DNA of 8,159 nucleotides from an uncultured Collinsella sp. (GTDB lineage: Bacteria; Actinomycetota; Coriobacteriia; Coriobacteriales; Coriobacteriaceae), in contig CABMPS010000082.1 in the NCBI GenBank assembly GCA_902388545.1, forward strand, positions 1-8,159. The letters run 5' to 3'. The notes beneath the pieces were generated by a model. It searched no databases and was not told where the DNA came from. It was given only the letters and a program-made list of their open reading frames with translations. This document shows, in pieces, positions 1 to 5,586 of this stretch (positions are counted from its first letter, which is position 1; each line of letters opens with the position of its first letter). Position numbers and translations under genes: made by a program.

Positions 1-422
1 CACCGCTCCTCGAGCTCCTCCTCGCGGGTCCGCGGCCTCGCCTTGGAACCCTTCGGCCGGCCCTTGGGCCTCGGGCGCAGGGCCTCCGCGCCGCCCCGGC
101 GGTATAGCGCGCACCACTTCTTGAGCGGCGACATCGACATTATGCCGAACGCCGCCATCGCCTCGGTCTTCGTCATGCCGCCGTCGACGACGGCGGAGGC
201 GGCGGCGACCTTCTGCTCGTATGTGTACCTGCCCTGCTTTCCGTCCATGCGCAGCAGCACCTCGCTCCCGAATGCACGGTATATCTCCTGCCATCTTCTC
301 ACGGCTTCCACGGGAAGCGAAAGGGCAATCGCGGCAGATTTATACCCGTGCCCGAGCTCGAAGAGCCCTATGGCCGCCTTCCTGGCCTCGATATCATGCT
401 TCACTCTCAAATCAACGCGCAT
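1..422 (-). CDS. IS3-family transposase OrfA (helix-turn-helix protein), 3' end cut by window edge
   Basis: The first 140 residues are visible, starting at the ATG at 422-420 and still open at base 1. OrfA is the DNA-binding half of the IS3-type transposase; in full elements a programmed -1 frameshift joins it to the OrfB integrase, which cuts and joins the IS ends. There are two helix-turn-helix-like units. One spans about residues 10-50 and ends in VRRWQEIYRAFG. The other spans about 66-110 and includes MTKTEAMAAFGI and PLKKWCALYRRGG. They are followed by the family-typical basic stretch LRPRPKGRPKGSK (115-127) and the start of a charged helix (TREEELEER) that would lead into the leucine zipper. 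The start is supported by GGGAGG (431-436 on the plus strand) eight bases before the ATG, and that site lies inside a perfect hairpin. Whether the copy is intact cannot be judged. Confidence 0.85.
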   Translation of the reverse strand, partial: MRVDLRVKHDIEARKAAIGLFELGHGYKSAAIALSLPVEAVRRWQEIYRAFGSEVLLRMDGKQGRYTYEQKVAAASAVVDGGMTKTEAMAAFGIMSMSPLKKWCALYRRGGAEALRPRPKGRPKGSKARPRTREEELEER

Positions 423-430
423 AAAGAAAG

Positions 431-462
431 CCTCCCATTTCTCATGTCCAAGAAATGGGAGG
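431..462 (-). promoter_or_regulatory. Hairpin at IS left end that buries the transposase ribosome-binding site
   Basis: A perfect 12-bp inverted repeat (431-442 against 451-462, loop of 8 bases) lies just upstream of orfA. On the minus-strand RNA the 3' arm ends in GGGAGG, which is the Shine-Dalgarno sequence of orfA. A transcript entering from outside the element would contain both arms and hide the site. A transcript starting inside the repeat would lack the 5' arm and leave it free. Such fold-back protection against read-through expression is described for several IS families. No T run follows on either strand, so it is not a terminator. Confidence 0.7.
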
Positions 463-469
463 CAGTTCA

Positions 470-599
470 CCGCTACGGTACCGGGCTCTTCTGGTTCATG
501 TCATGTCAAAAACGAAGCGCCCGCTTGCTGGGGGTGCAAGCGGGCGCCTGTGAGCGAATATGTTTGCGGCGGGAGCCGTAATGGGCGGTGGGGCGGCGA
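470..599. other. Intergenic region between pknB and the IS
   Basis: This stretch holds the operon terminator (505-547) and short flanks. Bases 548-599 lie between the pknB stop codon and the hairpin and show nothing recognisable. Bases 470-504 lie between the T run and the presumed IS end, contain a short direct repeat (CATGT CATGT on the plus strand near 497-506), and probably represent the original DNA next to the insertion point. I see no gene here. Confidence 0.6.
505..547 (-). terminator. Rho-independent terminator of the fhaA-pknB operon
   Basis: On the minus strand a perfect 12-bp stem, GCGCCCGCTTGC paired with GCAAGCGGGCGC (536-547 and 517-528), encloses a 7-base loop. It is followed by TTCG and then five T (508-512). 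It lies 52 bp after the pknB stop codon. The stem is long and GC-rich and should be efficient. It also shields the IS transposase gene, which lies downstream in the same direction, from operon read-through. Confidence 0.9.
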
Positions 600-2567
600 C
601 TAGTTGGTCGTACCAGAATCGTCGCCCGTGCTCGTGCCCGAGCCAGAGCCCGAACCCGAGCCAGAAATCGAAACCGTCAGCGTAATCGTGTTGTCGGTGG
701 ACTGCTTGCCGGTGGGGGAGACGCCCGTAACGGTGGCGTTTTCGTTGCCGCTCACGGGGTTGCCGTTCTGGTCGCAGAACGCGATGTTGTAGAACCCGGC
801 GTTGTTGAGTGCGGTGACGGCGGCGGAGATGCTCTTGCCGTACAGGTTGCCCGGGACGCTGGCCTTGCCGGACTTCTTGGCGATGACGACAGTGATCGTG
901 GCGCCGGGCTTCTGCTTGCCGCTGGGGTTCCAGCTAATGACGGTGCCCTCGGTGACAGAATCGTTCTCCTGGTAGCTCACGTTGACGCCAAAACCGGCCA
1001 CGTCGAGGGCGTTGCGTGCCTGGGCCTCGGTCATGTCGGTTAGATCGGGCACCGAGGTGGTGTCGGGACCGCTGGAGACCTTATACGAGATGGTCGTGCC
1101 CTTCTCGACTTCCTTGCCGGCTTCAGTGCCCTGCTCAAAGACCTGACCTTCTTCGGCCTCGTTGGCCTCCTCGGTTGCGTTGCCCTTGAGCCCTACGCTT
1201 GCCAGTGCGGCCTCGGCCTGGTCCTTGGTCAGGCCGAGGAGCTGCGGAACCTCAACCTTTTCGGAGGGCTTAGGGCCCTTGGAGATTACCAGGTTCACCC
1301 TCGTGCCCTTGGCCTTCTTGGTGTTACCGTTGGGGGTTTGCTCGGCGACCTTTCCCTCGTCGACATCGTCGTTGTAGCTCTGGTCGACGGTGCCTACCTC
1401 AAGGCCGGCTTCCTTGATCAGCTCAATAGCGGTTTCCTGGTCCTTGCCCAGCACGTCGGGCACCGTGACCTGTTCGCCGCTGAACATGCCCGTGGCAAAG
1501 GCCACTACAACGCCAATCACGGCGACGGCGGCAATCACGGCGGCGATGATCTTGTTCTTGTTGGACTTGGGTTTCTCGACCTCGTAGGAGCCCGTGGAGC
1601 CCGAGACAGCGCTACGGGCGGTGTTCTGACCGCTCACGCCCGAGACGGGACGAACCATAGCGCGCGTTGAGTCGGAAAGCTCGCGGGTCTTGGTGGCACC
1701 CAGGTCGCCGGCGGCACCGATGATGCGCGTGGGCTCCGAGACATTGACGGCACGGCCGGACAGATAGCTGTTAAGCACCTGGCGCAGCTCGTCGGCTGTC
1801 TGGAAGCGGTTTGCCGGGTCCTTCTCCATGCACTTGAGGATGATGCGCTCAAGGTCGGCATCGACGCCGGAGTTGATCTGGCTCGGCGGGATGGGGAGCT
1901 CGTTGACCTGCTTGAGCGCGACCGAGATGGCGTCGTCGCCGTCAAAGGGCACGCGGCCGGTGGCGCACTCGTACATGACGACACCCAGCGAGTAGATATC
2001 CGAGGTGGGGCCGAGGTCCTGGCCGCGGGTCTGCTCGGGGCTTACATAGTGGGCGGTGCCCAGAACGTTGTTATCCTGCGTGAGGTGGCTGTTCTTGGCG
2101 CGTGCGATGCCAAAGTCCATCACCTTGATGTTGCCGTCGGGTAGCACCATGATGTTTTGCGGCTTAATGTCGCGGTGGATGATCTCGTGCTTGTGTGCGA
2201 CCGAAAGTGCGGAGCTGATCTGCGAGCCGATCTGCGCGACCTTCTTGGGATCGAGGGCGCCGTGGCTCTTGATGCCGCTCTTAAGGTCGGTACCGCGCAG
2301 GTACTCCATGACGATGTAATAGGTGTCGCCGTCCTTGCCCCAGTCGTAGACGCCCACGATATAGGGGGAGGACAGGCCGGCAGCTGCCTGAGCCTCCTGT
2401 TTAAAGCGGGCGGCGAAGGTGGCGTCGCCGGCATACTGCGGCAGCATGATCTTGACGGCAACCGTGCGGTCGAGGACCTGATCCTGTGCACGGAAGACGG
2501 TCGCCATACCGCCCGTTCCCACCTTATCCTTGAGGAGGTATCTTCCCCCGAGGACCCTCTGTTCCAT
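600..2567 (-). CDS. pknB: PASTA-domain Ser/Thr protein kinase, PknB type
   Basis: This 655-residue membrane receptor kinase phosphorylates proteins on Ser/Thr from ATP in response to cell-wall fragments or lipid II bound outside. Numbering is from the ATG at 2567. The kinase domain (about 8-270) has the glycine loop VGTGGMATVF (16-25), VAVK Lys39, HRDIKPQN with Asp133 and Asn138, DFG at 151-153 and SPEQ at 176-179. A basic, Thr-rich juxtamembrane segment follows (to about 338). One membrane helix lies at about 340-362, and four PASTA repeats start near 367, 438, 504 and 569. The fourth is divergent and contains a Cys. The protein ends in a Gly-Ser tail. ATG 2567 has AGGAG five bases upstream; the ATG at 2582 would add five residues but has no such site. 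It is the last gene before the terminator. In the activation loop, Asp165 stands where PknB of Mycobacterium has its second phospho-Thr. Confidence 0.96.
   Translation of the reverse strand: MEQRVLGGRYLLKDKVGTGGMATVFRAQDQVLDRTVAVKIMLPQYAGDATFAARFKQEAQAAAGLSSPYIVGVYDWGKDGDTYYIVMEYLRGTDLKSGIKSHGALDPKKVAQIGSQISSALSVAHKHEIIHRDIKPQNIMVLPDGNIKVMDFGIARAKNSHLTQDNNVLGTAHYVSPEQTRGQDLGPTSDIYSLGVVMYECATGRVPFDGDDAISVALKQVNELPIPPSQINSGVDADLERIILKCMEKDPANRFQTADELRQVLNSYLSGRAVNVSEPTRIIGAAGDLGATKTRELSDSTRAMVRPVSGVSGQNTARSAVSGSTGSYEVEKPKSNKNKIIAAVIAAVAVIGVVVAFATGMFSGEQVTVPDVLGKDQETAIELIKEAGLEVGTVDQSYNDDVDEGKVAEQTPNGNTKKAKGTRVNLVISKGPKPSEKVEVPQLLGLTKDQAEAALASVGLKGNATEEANEAEEGQVFEQGTEAGKEVEKGTTISYKVSSGPDTTSVPDLTDMTEAQARNALDVAGFGVNVSYQENDSVTEGTVISWNPSGKQKPGATITVVIAKKSGKASVPGNLYGKSISAAVTALNNAGFYNIAFCDQNGNPVSGNENATVTGVSPTGKQSTDNTITLTVSISGSGSGSGSGTSTGDDSGTTN
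637..666 (-). repeat. Short repeat encoding the Gly-Ser tail of the kinase
   Basis: Near-identical 6-base units of the type GGCTCG or GGCTCT or GGTTCG encode alternating Gly and Ser (GSGSGSGSG) after the fourth PASTA repeat, followed by STGDDSGTTN to the stop. This is low-complexity coding DNA at the extracellular C-terminus. Slippage in it would change tail length in steps of two residues without breaking the frame. Function is unknown. Confidence 0.7.
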
Positions 2568-2699
2568 TCCTGCTCCTAACATAACTATTCGCTCAACGAT
2601 GTGTGTAGTACCAGATGTGTGGCCGCTGGGGCCGTGTGGCGCGTTGCCGCTAGCTCATCGGCCGCGGCGCGCCATAAGTATCCGCTTTGATCATGGGCA
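2568..2699 (-). other. 132-bp gap before pknB with a small ORF and a hairpin
   Basis: This is the longest gap inside the operon. A 16-codon frame (ATG at 2700, stop at 2652-2650) overlaps the stop of the upstream fusion gene as TGATG and has GGGAG four bases before it. Its peptide would be MPMIKADTYGAPRPMS. Downstream lies an imperfect GC-rich hairpin (2638-2650 with 2664-2673, a 3-base bulge and a 13-base loop). No T run follows, so it is not a standard terminator. I see no convincing -35/-10 pair. Whether the peptide is made is unknown. Confidence 0.4.
2573..2577 (-). promoter_or_regulatory. Ribosome-binding site deciding the pknB start
   Basis: AGGAG on the minus strand ends five bases before the ATG at 2567. 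It lies inside the short extension that the alternative ATG at 2582 would encode (MLGAG), which argues for the downstream start. The conserved kinase N-terminus (MEQRVLGGRYLL) also begins there. Confidence 0.8.
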
Positions 2700-5570
2700 T
2701 CACGCTCCCTGTGCGGCGAGCGCCGCGGTCAGGACGATGCCGGCAATCTTGGCCGCCTTGACGTCGTGTTTGTCGTAATCCTCCAGGGCTACCGAGATGG
2801 CAACCGTGGGTGAATCGTAAGGTGCAAAGCCAACAAACGTAGAGTTGACGTTGGTGCCGCCGGTCTCGGGCGAACCGGTCTTGCCGGCAACCTTGACGCC
2901 CGGAATCTGGGCATCGGTGCCGGTACCGGACTGGACGACGGCGAGCATGGCCTGCTTGACCTGGTCGGCCGTGGCAGAGCTGACAGCCTGGCCCAGCGAG
3001 CGGGACTGCGTGGTCTTGACCACGGTTCCGTCCGGGGCGAGTATCTGGGACACAAAGAACGGGTCCATGACCACGCCGCTGTTGGCGATAGCGGCAGCGA
3101 TCACGGCGTTTTGCATGACGGTGGTCTGCGGGCCAGGCGTGTGGTCCATGCCGACGGGCTGGCCGGCGCCTGCCCAAGCGGTCTCCCACTCGGTCATAAG
3201 CGACGGGTCGGCCATGATGGAAGCTGCGGTGGTCAGATCCTGACCGAGCTTTTGGCCGTAGCCAAAGGCGTTGGCAAACTGGACGAGCGAGCTGGCGCCA
3301 ATCTCGTTGGCCACCTGGCCAAAGACGACGTTGGACGACACGGCGAAGGCCTGCTGCAGGCTGATGGTGCCGTAGCTCTCGTTGGCATAGTTGGTGACCG
3401 GCGCGTTGCCGATGTCCATGGAGCCAGGCGCCTGGTACGTGCTGGTAAGGCTGGCGGTGCCGGTTTCGAGCGCCGCGGAGAGTGTGACGACCTTAAAGGT
3501 CGAGCCCGGGGTGTACAGCGCGTCCATGGCACGGTCGTACATGGAGCCGTCCTCGCCGCCGCCCGACTGGAGCAGCGCATCGATGTTGGTGTTGTCGTAG
3601 GTGGGCGAGCTCGCGCACGCAAGGACCGCACCGGTGCGCGGATCCATGACCACCACAGCGCCCTTAAAGCCCTTGAGCGCCTGCTCGGCAGCCGTCTGGA
3701 TGCGCGAGTCGATGGTGAGCTTGGCGGTATTGCCCGGCTGGGTCTGCCCCGCGAGCGACGCGATGGCGTTGTTCCAGCTGGAGTAATCCTTGGAGCCGGT
3801 GAGCGTATCGTTCATGACGCTCTCGATGCCGGCGGTGCCGTATTGCTGACTCACGTAGCCCACCACGTGCGCGGCCATGTTGCCGTTGGGGTAGGAACGG
3901 GCGTAGGTGCCGTCCTCCTGCTGCAGCGACTCGGCTAGCGTCACGCCGTCGGACGTGATGATGGAGCCACGCTGGATGTACTTGGAGCGGGCGATGGTGT
4001 GGTTGTTGGTCGGCATGTCCTGATAGTCCTTCGCCTTGATGACCTGGACATAGGTAAGGTTGCCGATAAGGATGGCGAACAGCGCCGTAAAGGCAAACAC
4101 GGCACGAGTCAGACGGTTGGCAAGTGCCACGCGGCCGAGCACGCCGGACTCTGGCGTGTCGAGCAGGCGACGACGCATGCGAGAACCCGCGGAGTGGCTG
4201 CCGTTGCCGTAGGAAGGTGCGTTGGCAAAACGCGTACCGGTCGGGGCAGCGGCGGATGCGACCTGGTCATCGGTGATGGCGGCCATGGTGCCGGTGCCGG
4301 TGAGCTCGGCTTCGCGTCCGGTTGCCTCGTCGCCGGCGCGCAGCAGCAGCGCGACGATGATAAAACTCGCCAGCAGCGAGGAGCCGCCCTGGCTCATAAA
4401 GGGCAGGGTGACGCCGGTCAGCGGGATTAGGCGGGTTACGCCGCCAACGATTAAGAATGCCTGGAAGCTGATGGCCGCCGTAAGGCCGGTCGCGCTAAAG
4501 GCGGCAAGGTCGGACTTGGCGCGGGCTGCCGTGGTGAGGCCACGCACGGCAAATAGCATAAACAGGATGAGCACGGCGCCGCCGCCCAAAAGGCCCATTT
4601 CCTCGCCGATGGCCGAGAAGATAAAGTCAGACTCGACGACGGGGATGTTGTTTGCCATGCCGTTGCCAATGCCGACGCCAACCAGGCCGCCGTCAGCCAG
4701 CGAGTAAAGTGACTGTACGATCTGGTAGCCCTGGCCCTGGGCGTCTTTAAACGGATCGACCCAGACCTGAAAGCGCACCTGCACGTGCGACAGGAACTTG
4801 TAGGCGCCCACGGCGCCAACGGCCAGCAGCGCAAGGCCGATGATGACGTACGAAAAGCGTCCCGTGGCAACATAGAGCATCAGCAAAAAGATGGTGTAGA
4901 ACAGGACGGCCGAACCCAGGTCGCGTTCGAAGACGACGACGAGCAGGCACACACCCCACACGGCAAACAGCGGCAGCAGCAGTCGCAGGCGAGGGATCTT
5001 AAAGCCCAGGATCTTGCGGTTGGAGATGGAGAGCAGCTCGCGGTTCTCGGCCAGGTACCCGGCCAGGAACAGCACGATAAAGACCTTGGCGAACTCGCCA
5101 GGCTGGATGGTAAAGCCCGCGATGCGAATCCACAGCTTGGAGCCCGAGATCGTGGTGCCGATAAAGATGGGCAGCATCAGCAGGATGATGCCGATGATGC
5201 CAAAGGTGTACTTGTAGCGCATGACCACGTCGAGGTTTTTGACCAGTGCGAGCGTTCCCACCATCAGGGCCACCGAGACAAACAGGATGATGAGCTGTGA
5301 GATGGCGAGAGCGGGGGCGAGGCGTGTCACGAACGTGATGCCGATGCCCGAAAGTATAAATACGATGGGTAGGATGGCGGGGTCGGCACCGGGCGCCAAG
5401 ATGCGCACGGCGATATGTGCCGCGGCGAAGGCGGCAAAGAGGCCGATCGGCACGGCGAGCGTCTCAAAGGAGATGGCGGCGCCCGCGGTGAGCACGTACA
5501 TCGCATACAGCAGGATGACGGGGAACGCCGAGGCGATGAGCAAGAGCAGTTCGGTGTTGCGGCGACTCAT
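2700..5570 (-). CDS. Fused SEDS peptidoglycan polymerase (FtsW/RodA) and class B penicillin-binding transpeptidase
   Basis: This single 956-residue frame (numbering from ATG 5570) joins two cell-wall enzymes normally made separately. Residues 1 to about 411 are a SEDS glycosyltransferase with roughly ten to twelve hydrophobic segments, which polymerises lipid II. It shows GSKLWIRIAGFTIQPGEFAK (143-162), ERDLG with Asp217, the GYQIVQSLYSLADGGLVGVGIG block (281-302), ESDFIFSAIGEE and LPFMSQGGSS. A polar linker (about 412-480) ending in basic RMRRR leads to a membrane helix at about 488-511. A class B PBP ectodomain follows, with YIQRG (531-535), SxxK as STFK (Ser690, Lys693), SxN as SSN (745-747) and KTG (897-899). 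The PBP part is about 475 residues, close to actinobacterial PbpA. GTG 5579 is possible, but AGGGAG lies eight bases before ATG 5570 and would touch the GTG. It lies 16 bp after pstP. Shape-type (RodA-PbpA) or division-type cannot be settled; synteny favours RodA-PbpA. Confidence 0.95.
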   Translation of the reverse strand: MSRRNTELLLLIASAFPVILLYAMYVLTAGAAISFETLAVPIGLFAAFAAAHIAVRILAPGADPAILPIVFILSGIGITFVTRLAPALAISQLIILFVSVALMVGTLALVKNLDVVMRYKYTFGIIGIILLMLPIFIGTTISGSKLWIRIAGFTIQPGEFAKVFIVLFLAGYLAENRELLSISNRKILGFKIPRLRLLLPLFAVWGVCLLVVVFERDLGSAVLFYTIFLLMLYVATGRFSYVIIGLALLAVGAVGAYKFLSHVQVRFQVWVDPFKDAQGQGYQIVQSLYSLADGGLVGVGIGNGMANNIPVVESDFIFSAIGEEMGLLGGGAVLILFMLFAVRGLTTAARAKSDLAAFSATGLTAAISFQAFLIVGGVTRLIPLTGVTLPFMSQGGSSLLASFIIVALLLRAGDEATGREAELTGTGTMAAITDDQVASAAAPTGTRFANAPSYGNGSHSAGSRMRRRLLDTPESGVLGRVALANRLTRAVFAFTALFAILIGNLTYVQVIKAKDYQDMPTNNHTIARSKYIQRGSIITSDGVTLAESLQQEDGTYARSYPNGNMAAHVVGYVSQQYGTAGIESVMNDTLTGSKDYSSWNNAIASLAGQTQPGNTAKLTIDSRIQTAAEQALKGFKGAVVVMDPRTGAVLACASSPTYDNTNIDALLQSGGGEDGSMYDRAMDALYTPGSTFKVVTLSAALETGTASLTSTYQAPGSMDIGNAPVTNYANESYGTISLQQAFAVSSNVVFGQVANEIGASSLVQFANAFGYGQKLGQDLTTAASIMADPSLMTEWETAWAGAGQPVGMDHTPGPQTTVMQNAVIAAAIANSGVVMDPFFVSQILAPDGTVVKTTQSRSLGQAVSSATADQVKQAMLAVVQSGTGTDAQIPGVKVAGKTGSPETGGTNVNSTFVGFAPYDSPTVAISVALEDYDKHDVKAAKIAGIVLTAALAAQGA

Positions 5571-5578
5571 AAGCGGCA

Positions 5579-5584
5579 CTCCCT
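5579..5584 (-). promoter_or_regulatory. Ribosome-binding site deciding the start of the SEDS-PBP fusion
   Basis: AGGGAG on the minus strand lies eight bases before the ATG at 5570. The in-frame GTG at 5579 begins on the last G of this site, leaving no room for ribosome binding, so the ATG start (MSRRNTELLLL) is preferred. Confidence 0.75.
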
Positions 5585-5586
5585 TT

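Larger units (their letters stand above)
1..469 (-). mobile_element. IS3-superfamily (IS150-like) insertion sequence, left end and 5' part
   Basis: The outer end is placed at 469 because the minus strand there reads TGAACTGCC and continues through CTCCCATTTCTTGGACA. The TG start, the ACTGC stretch and the TTGGAC block resemble the left terminal repeat of IS150-group elements as I remember them. Inside it lies the orfA transposase gene. The element lies about 35 bp beyond the terminator of the upstream operon and points the same way, so it interrupts no visible gene. The other end, orfB, the frameshift site and any target duplication lie outside the window, so the boundary rests on motif resemblance and could be off by some bases. 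Confidence 0.7.

Noticed and set aside
431..462. IS-end hairpin as a second operon terminator
   Set aside because: There is no T run after the stem on either strand; the position over the orfA ribosome site and at the IS end explains it better.
43..603. Plus-strand open frame of 186 codons over the left end
   Set aside because: It runs antisense to the transposase orfA and across the terminator, and its composition is that of a reversed coding frame. The opposite strand encodes recognisable helix-turn-helix sequence with a ribosome site.
588..1043. Plus-strand frame with an Arg-Ala repeat (RARARARART)
   Set aside because: This is the antisense reading of the DNA that encodes the Gly-Ser tail of the kinase; the apparent repeat is a by-product of that.
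2568..2640. Separate promoter for pknB
   Set aside because: A TTGAGC at about 2590-2595 lies too close to the start codon for a -10 box at normal spacing, and no other convincing pair was found.
2638..2673. GC-rich hairpin before pknB as an intergenic terminator
   Set aside because: The stem has a bulge and a 13-base loop, and no T run follows on the minus strand, so a Rho-independent terminator is not supported.
3111..3938. Plus-strand open frame of 275 codons
   Set aside because: It lies entirely antisense to the transpeptidase domain of the fusion gene, is Gly/Ala/Val/Arg-rich as expected for a shadow frame in GC-rich DNA, and resembles no family I know.
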